This document shows positions 7,435 through 15,937 of a stretch of DNA of 64,000 nt, in pieces; the stretch's first letter is position 1; every line of letters begins with the position of its first letter. The notes beneath the pieces were generated by a model. The model was given only the letters and a program-made list of their open reading frames with translations, was not told the origin of the DNA and ran no database searches. The stretch covers positions 1 to 64,000 of the forward strand of contig JAJDAJ010000024.1 in assembly GCA_029261925.1 (NCBI GenBank), written 5' to 3'. This stretch comes from Deltaproteobacteria bacterium (GTDB lineage Bacteria; Myxococcota_A; UBA9160; SZUA-336). The translations under genes were made by a program, and so were the position numbers.

Positions 7435-8346
7435 TCAGGCCAGCAGCGACAGCTGCTGCCCGCCCTCGTCGTCGGCGGCCACCGCCCCTGGCCCGGTCTC
7501 GGCAGCCCCCGGGGTCTCCGCCGCGATTCCCCCCGGATCGGCCTCGTAGGCGACAATGTCGGGACCCTCGCGGACCTCCGCGGCCCCGCCTGCGGCGGGG
7601 CACAGGGCGCTGTACTCGCACCAGCGGCACAGCGGCCCGGTGCGAGCGGGGTAGTCGTGCGCCGCCTCGATCTCGTCGATCCGCTCGATGGTCGTGTCGC
7701 GCAGCAGCTTCAGGTCGTCGGTCGTGCGCCGGGAGCGCAGCGTCCGGTTGTGGATCAGGTAGTGCCAGACCAGCTCGACCTCGGCGACGTCCTGGTAGGT
7801 CTGCTCGAGGCCGATCTGGTAGAGCGCCAGCTGGCGCTCCTGGTCCACGTCGCGCTGGCGCGGCAGGCGTGCGGCGGTCTTGTAGTCGTGGATCTCGTAG
7901 CGGCCCTCGCCGGTGCGGACGATGCGGTCCACGATGCCCACCATGCGGTAGCGTCCGGCGTCGTCGAGCTGGAGCTGCAGCCGCTCCTCGATCCCCACGG
8001 TCTCGCCGTCGGTGAACGGGTACCAGGAGCGGTAGTAGTTCTCGAGACAGCGCAGCCCGCGCTCGAGGTAGTACTCCGGTGCGTTCTCGGTGCGCACGAT
8101 GCGCACCTGGTCGTGCCAGCGCGCGGCCCAGTCCGCGCGCATGCGCTCCAGAACCTGGGCCAGGCTCGGCGGCCGGCCGTAGCGGCTCACGTGGTGGTGC
8201 AGGCGCTCGAGCACCTCGTGCACCCGCTTGCCCATGAAGGCCTCGACGCCCTCGGAATCGACCTCCACCTTCTCGACGTAGCGGAAGGCGAACTTCCGCG
8301 GACAGTTCTCGAACGTCGAGAGGCGCGAGTGGCTGTACTGCGTCAC
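7435..8346 (-). CDS. RecB-family PD-(D/E)XK nuclease with Fe-S cluster cysteines
   Basis: This 303-residue single-strand exonuclease-type protein resembles the AddB/Cas4/RecB C-terminal nuclease. It opens with SHSRLSTFENCPRKFAFRY. The active site is visible as GIVDRIV followed by YEIHDYKT (D...E/D-x-K). CRWCEYSALC near the C-terminus, with the early Cys in ENCPRKF, forms the four-cysteine site that binds a 4Fe-4S cluster in this family. After that is a poorly ordered acidic tail ending QQLSLLA, which looks like a sliding-clamp-binding peptide. A stand-alone nuclease of this size usually acts in DNA repair. It is divergent from cysE. Confidence 0.75.
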   Translation of the reverse strand: MTQYSHSRLSTFENCPRKFAFRYVEKVEVDSEGVEAFMGKRVHEVLERLHHHVSRYGRPPSLAQVLERMRADWAARWHDQVRIVRTENAPEYYLERGLRCLENYYRSWYPFTDGETVGIEERLQLQLDDAGRYRMVGIVDRIVRTGEGRYEIHDYKTAARLPRQRDVDQERQLALYQIGLEQTYQDVAEVELVWHYLIHNRTLRSRRTTDDLKLLRDTTIERIDEIEAAHDYPARTGPLCRWCEYSALCPAAGGAAEVREGPDIVAYEADPGGIAAETPGAAETGPGAVAADDEGGQQLSLLA

Positions 8347-8515
8347 TGCGCTCCTGCACGGGGCAACGGCTGGATCTCGGAGGAGGCGGGGGTCGTGCGA
8401 GTATGCGGACCCCGGGTGGCCGGCGTCAACGCGGCGGGCGAAACCGCCGCCCGCGCGGGCGCATCGCAGCTGTCGAGGAGCTGTGGGCCGGCTGTGGGTG
8501 GAGTGCCCGAAGGCT

Positions 8516-8544
8516 TTGAAATGGCCGCGTCTTCGGCTTACGCT
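8516..8544 (+). promoter_or_regulatory. Probable sigma-70-type promoter of cysE
   Basis: TTGAAA at 8516-8521 and TACGCT at 8539-8544 are separated by 17 bp, the optimal spacing. The start codon of cysE is 26 bp further. The -35 matches 5 of 6 consensus bases and the -10 only 3 of 6. Confidence 0.35.
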
Positions 8545-8570
8545 GACGCGCCCGCCGGAACGGAGAGCCC

Positions 8571-9395
8571 ATGTCCAGCCCCACCGAATCGATCGCCGCG
8601 CGCCTGAGCGCGCTCCGCGAGCGCGGCGACCCCGTCAGCCAGGCCCGCACCGAGCGAGCACCCGACGGCGTCTGGGTGGTGGACGTGCTGGACAAGCTGC
8701 GCGCGATCGTGCTCGAGCAGACCCCCGGCGAGCGCCTGCCCTCGGATCTCGAGGTGGCGCACGGTCTGATCTCCGGCCTGATCGGGCACGACAAGGCCGG
8801 CCGCCTGATCGAGACCCTGCCCGACGTACGCCACTGCGTGGGCATGGACGTCGAGGCGGCCTTCAAGGGCGATCCCGCCGCCAAGACCTATGCCGAGGTC
8901 ATCGCCGCCTACCCGTCGGTGTACGCCGTCGCCACCTACCGCATCGCCCACCAGTTCTACCGCCTGGGCAGGCCCGTCGTGGCGCGCATCATGTCGGAGC
9001 ACGCCCACAGCAAGACGGGCATCGACATCCACCCGGGCGCGACCATCGGCTGCCACTTCTTCATCGACCATGGCACGGGCGTGGTGGTGGGCGAGACCAC
9101 GGTGATCGGCAACCGCGTGAAGATGTACCACGGGGTGACCCTGGGCGCGTTCTCGAACAAGCGCGGCCGCGCCGACGAGGGCCGCAAGCGCCACCCGACC
9201 ATCGAGGACGACGTCACGATCTACCCGAACGCGACCATCCTCGGCGGTGAGACCGTGGTCGGCGAGGGCTCGGTGATCGGCGGCAACACCTGGCTCACCC
9301 ACTCGGTCCCGGCCTTCAGCCGCGTGCAGACCGAGGCCCCGGCGCTGCAGGTCAGCACCCGCGAGGACGCGCAGACGCGCACGTACGACATCTAG
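8571..9395 (+). CDS. cysE: Serine O-acetyltransferase
   Basis: This enzyme makes O-acetylserine from serine and acetyl-CoA, the first step of cysteine synthesis. The 274-residue protein has an alpha-helical N-terminal domain (residues 1-130) and then a left-handed beta-helix of hexapeptide repeats. Visible blocks are HSKTGIDIHPGATIG, FFIDHGTGVVVGET, IGNRVKMYHGVTLGAFS and NATILGGETVVGEGSVIGGN. The catalytic His/Asp pair is in IDHGTG. The N-terminal part is longer than in minimal plant-type SATs and resembles the EpsC-like group. A Shine-Dalgarno sequence, CGGAGAG, lies just before the ATG. No O-acetylserine sulfhydrylase is adjacent. Confidence 0.9.
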   Translation: MSSPTESIAARLSALRERGDPVSQARTERAPDGVWVVDVLDKLRAIVLEQTPGERLPSDLEVAHGLISGLIGHDKAGRLIETLPDVRHCVGMDVEAAFKGDPAAKTYAEVIAAYPSVYAVATYRIAHQFYRLGRPVVARIMSEHAHSKTGIDIHPGATIGCHFFIDHGTGVVVGETTVIGNRVKMYHGVTLGAFSNKRGRADEGRKRHPTIEDDVTIYPNATILGGETVVGEGSVIGGNTWLTHSVPAFSRVQTEAPALQVSTREDAQTRTYDI

Positions 9396-9431
9396 CGGCG
9401 GCCCGCGCGGCGCAGACGCCGGGAGTCCGCT

Positions 9432-10148
9432 TCAGGCGGCGTCGTGGAAGATGATCCCGAGGCATACGCGCCCGCCGCTGCGCACGCGGCTGACGCCGTG
9501 GCGGGTCTGGCAGCGCACCTCGCCGCGCCGGCCCGGTACGGGCCGGTCGCCGCCCGCGAAGACCAGCAGCTCGCCGCGCTCCAGCGCGATGGCCTCGACC
9601 CGCGTCTGCTGCCGGGCCCGCTGCTCCGCCAGCAGGAACTCGCCGCCGGTGAAGTCGGGGCCCGGGCGATTCAGGCAGATCGCGGCCTGGAGCGGGAAGC
9701 TCACCTCGCCGTAGCGGTCCTGGTGCAGGCGGTTGTGGCCGCCGGGTCCGTAGCGCAGCAGCAGCGGGGTGGGGCGCGTCTGGCCCGCCTCCGCGCAGCG
9801 CGCCAGGAAGGCGTCGAGGTCGCGCGGGAACGCCGGCTCGCGTCCCAGGCGCCGCCACCAGTCGCTCGCGAGCGGCGTCAGGCGCGCGTAGAGCTCGCGG
9901 CGCAGCGTCTCGACCAGCGGCGGGAGCGGCCGCGTCAGGTAGCGGTAGGTGCCCTCGCCGTACGCGCGCGGCCCCATGTCCACCGTGCTGCGGAAGCGCG
10001 CGTCGTCGTCGAACAGCGCGGCGAGCTCCGCGCACTCCGCGCGGTCCAGCAGTGCGCCGCCGATCGCGCGGCCCTCGGCGTCGGTGCGGGCGCGGATCGC
10101 GTCCCAGTCGAGCGCGTCGATGCGTGCGGTCAGGTCGTTCGGGGACAT
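9432..10148 (-). CDS. 2-oxoglutarate/Fe(II)-dependent oxygenase family protein
   Basis: This 238-residue protein has a jelly-roll oxygenase fold. The iron-binding facial triad can be placed as the HXD in NRLHQDRYGEVSFPLQ and the distal His in QTRHGVSRVRSG, followed by the Arg that holds 2-oxoglutarate. FTGGEFLLAEQ is the typical strand between them. The family includes prolyl hydroxylase-like and DNA/RNA-repair enzymes, and the substrate cannot be deduced. The ATG at 10148 lies only 21 bp from the divergent yjbQ start, so the two promoters must overlap. It is convergent with cysE. Confidence 0.75.
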   Translation of the reverse strand: MSPNDLTARIDALDWDAIRARTDAEGRAIGGALLDRAECAELAALFDDDARFRSTVDMGPRAYGEGTYRYLTRPLPPLVETLRRELYARLTPLASDWWRRLGREPAFPRDLDAFLARCAEAGQTRPTPLLLRYGPGGHNRLHQDRYGEVSFPLQAAICLNRPGPDFTGGEFLLAEQRARQQTRVEAIALERGELLVFAGGDRPVPGRRGEVRCQTRHGVSRVRSGGRVCLGIIFHDAA

Positions 10149-10169
10149 CGGCTCGGCTAGGGTAGCGGC

Positions 10170-10577
10170 ATGGTCCGGCGTCTGAGTGTCTCCCCGCCCG
10201 GCCCCGGGCTCCACGAGATCACCGCGCAGGTGGCGCGCGTCGTGGCGGACGCGGGACTGCGCGAGGGCCTGTGCACCGTCTTCGTGCAGCACACCTCTGC
10301 CAGCCTGACGATCCAGGAGAACGCGGACCCCGCCGCGCGCCGGGACCTCGAGCGCTGGCTCGCGCGCCTGGTCCCCCGGGACGACCCGCTGTACACGCAC
10401 ACCACCGAGGGCCCCGACGACATGCCCGCGCACATCCGGGCTGCCCTCACCGCGACCTCCGTGTCCATCCCGATCGCGGACGGTCGCCTCGCCCTCGGAA
10501 CCTGGCAGGGCATCTACCTCTGGGAGCACCGCGACCGGGCGAGCGAGCGCCAGCTCAGCATTCACGTCGGTCCCTGA
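10170..10577 (+). CDS. yjbQ: YjbQ family (UPF0047) protein
   Basis: This 135-residue protein has the family signature VQHTSASLTIQENADP and the C-terminal GTWQGIYLWEHRDRASERQL. The conserved His residues of HTSAS, THTTEG and WEHRD line a metal-dependent active-site-like cavity. Members have weak thiamin-phosphate synthase activity in vitro and their true role is unsettled. The ATG at 10170 has no Shine-Dalgarno sequence; TAGGGT ends 6 nt upstream, as expected for a leaderless transcript. Confidence 0.85.
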   Translation: MVRRLSVSPPGPGLHEITAQVARVVADAGLREGLCTVFVQHTSASLTIQENADPAARRDLERWLARLVPRDDPLYTHTTEGPDDMPAHIRAALTATSVSIPIADGRLALGTWQGIYLWEHRDRASERQLSIHVGP

Positions 10578-10625
10578 GCCCCTCCGTGATAGGCTGGGCC
10601 ACCGGGGGGCGCAGGCAGGGCGAAG

Positions 10626-10836
10626 ATGCGGCAGGGCGGCGACTCTCCGGGCCGGAGCACGCGACGCGGGGGGCTTCTGGGACCCGCGGTCGCACTCCTC
10701 CTGAGCGTCGCGGCGCCCGGGGGACGGAGATCGTCTTCGGCACCGAGCAGGTCGTCAGCTCGACCGCGAACTCCGTGCGCAAGGCCGAGCCGGCCGACAT
10801 CGACGGCGACGGCGATCTGGACCTGGCACGGCCTCG
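10626..10836 (+). pseudogene. 5' end of the VCBS-repeat gene, separated by frameshifts
   Basis: The ATG at 10626 begins a signal-peptide-like sequence (RQGGDSPGRSTRRGG, then LLGPAVALLLSVAAPG). At about 10716-10723, in a CCCGGGGG run, the meaningful frame changes. The next frame reads TEIVFGTEQVVSSTANSVRKA and then PADIDGDGDLDLA, the first calcium-binding VCBS loop. At about 10828 the frame changes again into the main body at 10837. Both shifts equal loss of one base. Without them the coding sequence would run continuously from the signal peptide to the repeats. Confidence 0.6.
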
Positions 10837-13149
10837 ATGAACGACGACACGATTGCCTGGTGGGAGAACACCGACGGGCAGGGCACCTACGCGCTGGGGC
10901 TCACCCTCTCGACCACGATCGACGGCGCGTTCGACGTGCACGCGGCCGACATGGATCGGGACGGCGACCTCGACCTGGTCGCCGCGGCCTCGATCGACAA
11001 CCGGATCCTGGTGTTCACGAACATCGACGGTGCCGGCGGCTCCTGGGGAGTGCTCCCCGTGGACCTCGCCTCGCTGAACGCACGGCACGTGCTGGTGGCC
11101 GACATCGACGGGGACGGGGATCCGGACATCCTGTCCGCCTCGCAGGATGACGACACCATCGCCTGGCACCAGAACGTGAACGGCGATGGGGCGACCTGGA
11201 CCAAGCTGACGATCTCCACGACCGCGGGTGGCGCGAGCGCGGCATTCCCGGCCGATGTCGATGGGGACGGAGATCTGGATGTCTTCGCCGCCGCGCTCGA
11301 TGACGACACGGTCGGCTGGTACGAGAACACCGATGGCTCCGGCAGCTTCGGAACGCTTCAACCGATCTCCAGCACGATCAACGGTCCGGCCGACGTGTAC
11401 GGTGCGGACGTCGACCGCGACGGCGACATCGACCTGGTCGCGGCGGCCTTCTTCGACGACGCCTTCTGGTACGAGAACACCGACGGCGTGGGCGGATCCT
11501 GGACCGCGCACTCGATCTCCGCGGCCTCGATGGCGGGGACGCAGTCCGCCGAGGCCGTCGACATGGATCGAGACGGTGATCTCGACGCCGTGGTCACCTC
11601 CACGATCGACGACACCATCGCCTGGTTCGAGAATCTCGACGGTGCGGGGAACTTCGGCCCCATCCTGACCGTGTCCGCGGCCGCCGACGGAGCCTTCTGG
11701 GCGACGGGCGCCGATCTCGACGACGACGGTGATGTCGAGGTCATCGGCGCCTCGTTCGTCGATGACACCGTGGCCTGGTTCGAGAACCAGACGATCCACT
11801 CCACGGGGGCGTGGAGCCGCGCGGAGACGTTCGCGCTGCGGCCGTATTCCCAGATCAGTTTCGACCCGCTGGATCCGAGCTCGGTGTTCGCGGCCGACCT
11901 CGATGGCGACGGCGACCTCGATGCCCTGGCGCAGTCCCTCGATGGCACCACCTGGTACCCGAACACGGACGGCCGCGGGGACTTCGGAGCGACGCAGACC
12001 ATCGACGCGACGCCGGTGGTGGGCGGCTCTGCATTCGCCGCGGACCTGGACGGCGACGGGGACGCCGACGTGCTCGTGAGCCAGCCCGCCATCGCCTGGC
12101 ACGAGAACACCGACGGCCTGGGGAGCTTCGGGGCGCAGCAGCTCATCGACGCCTCGGCAGGCTCCGTCCTCCTGGCGGTCGACCTGGACGGGGACGGCGA
12201 CAACGACGTGCTGACGGGATCACCGAGCGTCGGCTGGTACGAGAATCTCGACGGTGCGGGGAGCTTCGGTCCACTGCGGCTCATCGACGCAGCCAGCGCC
12301 TCGGGCGTCTTCGCGGGCGACCTGGACGGCGACGGAGACCTCGACGTGCTCTCGCAGGAGCAGAATGGCGCGCTCGCCTGGTACGCGAACACCGATGGCC
12401 TCGCGACCTTCGGATCTCCACAGATCATCGATGCCGCTCCGGCATCCGGGGAGTCGGTCTTTGCCGCGGACCTGGACGGGGACCGGGACCTGGATGTCGT
12501 CTACCGCGGCAGATGGGTCGAGAACATCGACGGGTCGGGGACGTTCGGTGCTCCGCAGGTCTTCGGGTCCTGCCAGAGCTGCTTTCTGTCCGATGTGGAC
12601 GGAGACTCCGACATCGACGTGATCACGGGAAGCGCGTGGTACGAGAACACGGACGGGCTGGGGACCTTCTCGCTGGCTCAGACCTTCCGGGATTTCAGCT
12701 TTGGCGCGGTCTTCGTGGCGGATGTGGATGGCGATGGCGACGTGCTGGCCGCGTACGATATCGCCGACACGTCGAGTGGAGCTGACGAGATCGCCTGGTT
12801 CGAGAACGCGGACGGTCGCGGCGGCTTCGTCAGGGACACGATCTCGGCGCACGCCCAAATTGACCCCTCGACGCTCGCGGCGGCGGACGTGGACCGCGAC
12901 GGAGATCTCGACGTCTTCTCCTCGGGCTCGGCCACCTACTGGCATGAGAACGTCGACGGCCGGGGGGGCACTGGATCGACCGATTCGTGGCGGTCGGCGC
13001 CTTCGATCTCGTCCCGGCCGACATCGATCGGGACGGGGACGCCGATCTCGTCTCCACGTCGCCGGGCGCTGGCGTGGGGTGGCACGAGAACTCCGGCGCG
13101 TTCCCGTACCTCGAACCCGACACGCTGCAGACGATCGACTCGTCGGTGA
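10837..13149 (+). CDS. VCBS/FG-GAP repeat protein, main body (frame-broken at both ends)
   Basis: This frame holds about 16 repeats of roughly 40-45 residues. Each pairs a calcium loop (DMDRDGDLDLV, DIDGDGDPDIL, DVDGDGDLDVF) with a WYENTDGxGSFG strand, the VCBS/FG-GAP pattern of a beta-propeller stabilised by Ca2+. Such proteins are exported and act at the cell surface in adhesion or carbohydrate binding. The meaningful frame ends at about 12960-12970 within a run of seven G; residues after that (TGSTDSW...) are out of frame. The protein continues in the frame used by the next entry. The codon at 10837 is internal, not the natural start. Confidence 0.75.
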   Translation: MNDDTIAWWENTDGQGTYALGLTLSTTIDGAFDVHAADMDRDGDLDLVAAASIDNRILVFTNIDGAGGSWGVLPVDLASLNARHVLVADIDGDGDPDILSASQDDDTIAWHQNVNGDGATWTKLTISTTAGGASAAFPADVDGDGDLDVFAAALDDDTVGWYENTDGSGSFGTLQPISSTINGPADVYGADVDRDGDIDLVAAAFFDDAFWYENTDGVGGSWTAHSISAASMAGTQSAEAVDMDRDGDLDAVVTSTIDDTIAWFENLDGAGNFGPILTVSAAADGAFWATGADLDDDGDVEVIGASFVDDTVAWFENQTIHSTGAWSRAETFALRPYSQISFDPLDPSSVFAADLDGDGDLDALAQSLDGTTWYPNTDGRGDFGATQTIDATPVVGGSAFAADLDGDGDADVLVSQPAIAWHENTDGLGSFGAQQLIDASAGSVLLAVDLDGDGDNDVLTGSPSVGWYENLDGAGSFGPLRLIDAASASGVFAGDLDGDGDLDVLSQEQNGALAWYANTDGLATFGSPQIIDAAPASGESVFAADLDGDRDLDVVYRGRWVENIDGSGTFGAPQVFGSCQSCFLSDVDGDSDIDVITGSAWYENTDGLGTFSLAQTFRDFSFGAVFVADVDGDGDVLAAYDIADTSSGADEIAWFENADGRGGFVRDTISAHAQIDPSTLAAADVDRDGDLDVFSSGSATYWHENVDGRGGTGSTDSWRSAPSISSRPTSIGTGTPISSPRRRALAWGGTRTPARSRTSNPTRCRRSTRR

Positions 13150-14987
13150 TTCTCTTCGGCTCGCTCGCGGCGGCCGACCTCGACGGGGATGGCGACAGCG
13201 ACGTGCTCGCCTCGTCCGCCACCTCGGATATCGCGTGGTACGAGAACACGGATGCGCAGGGGGCATTTGCCGCGGCTCAGAGCCTCGCCGTGTCCGGGGG
13301 ATGGCTGGAGTCGGCCGACGTGGACGGGGACGGGGACCTGGATGTGCTCTCCGGGGGCCCCACGTGGCATGAGAACACCGACGGGCTCGGCAGCTTCGGG
13401 CCCCCGCAGTCGATCGGCGCGAGCGGCACGGATCCCCGTCCGGCAGACCTGGACGCGGACGGCGACGTCGACGTCCTGTCCTCGGGCGCGTGGTACGAGA
13501 ACACGGACGGTCTGGGCACGTTCGGTGCGGGGCAGGCCCTTCCCGGCGCCGCCGGCCAGCTGGCGACGTCCGACGTGGACGGGGACGGGGACCTCGATGC
13601 TGTGTCCTCCCAGGGGACGTGGCACGAGAACGTCGACGGCCTGGGAACCTTCGGCGCCGCGCAGTCCTTCGTTTCCCCGTCCGGCTCTGCTACGGAGGCC
13701 CTCGACGTCGATCGCGACGGTCGGGTGGACGTCGTGATGGCCAGCTTCGACCAGGATCGGATCCTGTGGAAGAAAAACCGCTCCGGACAGGCTGCCCTGC
13801 ACTCGACCTCGCTGGACTCGGGCATCCACTTCGCGGGCGCGCTGGTGGAGCTGCTGAGCATCGACGTCGACCACCTCGGCCGGCCCGGCGACGCGGCGCT
13901 CGACGTCGGGAGCCTGGAGCTGCTCTTCGATCGCGCCGCGCGCACGCCCCTGGCGCCCCGGCCGGTCGAGCCCCTGACGAGCGCGGAGGCCAGCGCGCTC
14001 GTCGACGACCTCTTCGTCTACCGCGACGACGGCTCCGGCGTCCTCGAGACCGGCACCGACGCCCTGGTCGCCACCCTGGGCACGCTGACCCTGACCGGTG
14101 GGGTGCAGACGGTGACCCTCACTGGCCCGGACGCCCGCGTCGAGGCCGCCGGGAGCGCACGCTTCTTCGTCGCCGCGCAGCTGTCCCCGCTGCCGGGCCC
14201 CGCGCGGGAGTTCCTGGTGCAGCATCGCGGCAGCCGGGCGGGCCTCCATCACGAGGGGACGCAGATCGCGCTCTCCCAGGCCCCGGGCAGCGGCACCCAG
14301 CCCCGGGCCATCCTGTGGCTGGATCCGGCCGGGGACGACGACCTCGACGGCCTGGCGAACGCCGCCGAGGTCGACGTGCACGGCACCGACCCGCTGATCG
14401 CCGACTCGGACCACGACGGGCTCTCCGACGGGGCCGAGGTCGGCATCCACGGCACCGACCCGCTCGTCGCGGACAGCGACGGCGACGGTCTGATCGACGG
14501 CGACGAGGTGAACCTCCACGGCAGCGACCCCAACGTGACCGACACGGACGGCGACGGCCTCTCGGACGGCGACGAGGTCAACGTCCACGGCACGAGCCCG
14601 CTGCTGCCCGACACCGACGGCGACGGTCTCATCGACGGTGACGAGGTCGCCATCTACGGCACCGACCCGCTCGTGGACGGCGACAGCGACGGCGACGGGG
14701 TCAGCGACGCCGACGAGATCGCCCGGGGCAGGAGCCCCGTGAGCAGCGATACCGACGGCGACGGCGTCGACGATGACCTCGACAACTGCCCCAGCGCCTA
14801 CAACCCGCTGCAGCGCGACCGCGGCGGGCTCGGCAGTGCGCTCCCCGACGGCGTCGGAGACCTGTGCCAGAACGGCGACTTCAACGGCGACGGCATCCTC
14901 GACATGAGCGACGTCACCCTCGAGCGCCGCGGCCTCGTCGGCCTCGAGCCCGCCCTCGACCCCGCCCTCCCGCCAGCCCAGCCCTGA
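12987..14987 (+). CDS. VCBS-repeat protein, C-terminal part with thrombospondin type 3 repeats
   Basis: This continues the previous gene after a one-base frame change near 12966. One extra G in the G7 run would join WHENVDGRGG to HWIDRFVAVGAFDLV. It carries about seven more VCBS units and a linker domain (about residues 260-450). Then come six EF-like thrombospondin-3 loops such as DSDHDGLSDGAEVGIHGTDP and DTDGDGLSDGDEV. It ends with DTDGDGVDDDLDNCPSAYNP and a dockerin-like NGDFNGDGILDMSDV. The many Asp loops imply heavy Ca2+ binding outside the cell. The listed GTG is internal. Confidence 0.75.
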   Translation: MAVGAFDLVPADIDRDGDADLVSTSPGAGVGWHENSGAFPYLEPDTLQTIDSSVILFGSLAAADLDGDGDSDVLASSATSDIAWYENTDAQGAFAAAQSLAVSGGWLESADVDGDGDLDVLSGGPTWHENTDGLGSFGPPQSIGASGTDPRPADLDADGDVDVLSSGAWYENTDGLGTFGAGQALPGAAGQLATSDVDGDGDLDAVSSQGTWHENVDGLGTFGAAQSFVSPSGSATEALDVDRDGRVDVVMASFDQDRILWKKNRSGQAALHSTSLDSGIHFAGALVELLSIDVDHLGRPGDAALDVGSLELLFDRAARTPLAPRPVEPLTSAEASALVDDLFVYRDDGSGVLETGTDALVATLGTLTLTGGVQTVTLTGPDARVEAAGSARFFVAAQLSPLPGPAREFLVQHRGSRAGLHHEGTQIALSQAPGSGTQPRAILWLDPAGDDDLDGLANAAEVDVHGTDPLIADSDHDGLSDGAEVGIHGTDPLVADSDGDGLIDGDEVNLHGSDPNVTDTDGDGLSDGDEVNVHGTSPLLPDTDGDGLIDGDEVAIYGTDPLVDGDSDGDGVSDADEIARGRSPVSSDTDGDGVDDDLDNCPSAYNPLQRDRGGLGSALPDGVGDLCQNGDFNGDGILDMSDVTLERRGLVGLEPALDPALPPAQP

Positions 14988-15052
14988 CTCGACACCGCGC
15001 TGAGAGCTCGGTGCCACCGCGCCCTCGGGCGGCCACGCCCGGCCCCGGCCGG

Positions 15053-15820
15053 CTAGGGAACGTCGAGCTCCAGCATCACCGGGCAGTGATCCGACCCCTT
15101 CACGTCCGGGAGGTGCCAGGCTCGCTTCAGGGCTGGCAGTAGCCCCTGGTCGATGCAGAAGTAGTCGATCCGCCACCCGATGTTCCGCTCGCGCACGCCG
15201 GGCCGGTAGCTCCACCAGGTGTAGTGCCCGGGCTCGTCACAGAGATGCCGGAAGCAGTCGACGTACCCGTTGCCCAGGAAGCGCGTCATCCAGTCGCGCT
15301 CCTCGGGCAGGAAGCCCGCGTTCTTGCGGTTCTGCTTCGGGTTGCGCAGGTCGATCTCCTGGTGCGCGATGTTGTAGTCGCCGCACATCACCACGTGCTT
15401 GCCCTCGCGCACCAGCGCGTTGAGGCGCCGCGTGATGCTGCGGCAGAAGCTCAGCTTGTAGTCCAGGCGCGCGTGGTCGCGCTGGGTGTTCGGGAAGTAG
15501 GCGTTCACGAGCACGAAGTCGTCGAGCTCGGTCAGCAGCACGCGCCCCTCGCGGTCGACGTCGCGCCGGCCCAGGCCGTGCTGCACGGAGACCGGCTCGC
15601 GGCGCAGGTAGGTGGTGACGCCGCTGTAGCCGCGCCGCTCGGCGCTGTGCCAGAGCGAGCGGTAGCCCGCCGGTTCGAGCAGCTCGGGCTCGAGCTGGTC
15701 CGGATGCGCCTTGACCTCCTGGATGCAGAGCACGTCGGGCCGCTCGGCGTCCAGCCAGTCGAGCAGGCCTCCGCGCGCGGCGGCGCGGATGCCGTTGACG
15801 TTCCACGAGGCGAGCTTCAC
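15053..15820 (-). CDS. xth: Exodeoxyribonuclease III (AP endonuclease)
   Basis: This 255-residue member of the endonuclease/exonuclease/phosphatase family removes 3' blocks and cuts at abasic sites in base-excision repair. Active-site blocks are complete: MKLASWNVNGIRAA, VLCIQEVKAH (metal-binding Glu), HVVMCGDYNIAHQEIDL (Asp/Asn), WRIDYF and the C-terminal KGSDHCPVMLEL (Asp-His). The length and the R-x-G-x-R-I-D-Y spacing match the ExoA/XthA type. It starts at the ATG at 15820 and is divergent from the next plus-strand gene. Confidence 0.92.
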   Translation of the reverse strand: MKLASWNVNGIRAAARGGLLDWLDAERPDVLCIQEVKAHPDQLEPELLEPAGYRSLWHSAERRGYSGVTTYLRREPVSVQHGLGRRDVDREGRVLLTELDDFVLVNAYFPNTQRDHARLDYKLSFCRSITRRLNALVREGKHVVMCGDYNIAHQEIDLRNPKQNRKNAGFLPEERDWMTRFLGNGYVDCFRHLCDEPGHYTWWSYRPGVRERNIGWRIDYFCIDQGLLPALKRAWHLPDVKGSDHCPVMLELDVP

Positions 15821-15850
15821 GGCCGCGCAGCTTGCTCCCCGGGGCGCGCC

Positions 15851-15892
15851 GGCGCAAGACGGCGCCCGAGGGAGGGGCGCAAGACGACGCCC
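15851..15892. repeat. Two direct 17-bp repeats, each a small hairpin
   Basis: GGCGCAAGACGGCGCCC (15851-15867) and GGCGCAAGACGACGCCC (15876-15892) differ at one base and are 25 bp apart. The first can also fold as GGCGC/GCGCC. They lie in the 117-bp divergent region between xth and the gene at 15938, so they are candidates for a regulator site. Confidence 0.5.
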
Positions 15893-15937
15893 CGGGGAGC
15901 GTCGGCTACACTCGCGCCCGAGACCCAGGAGGACGCC

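Noticed and set aside
14340-14800. Short repeated DNA GACGGCGACGG-like units, considered as a tandem repeat or CRISPR
   Set aside because: They encode the Asp-rich calcium loops of thrombospondin-3 repeats, spacing follows the protein, and the intervals are not unique spacers.
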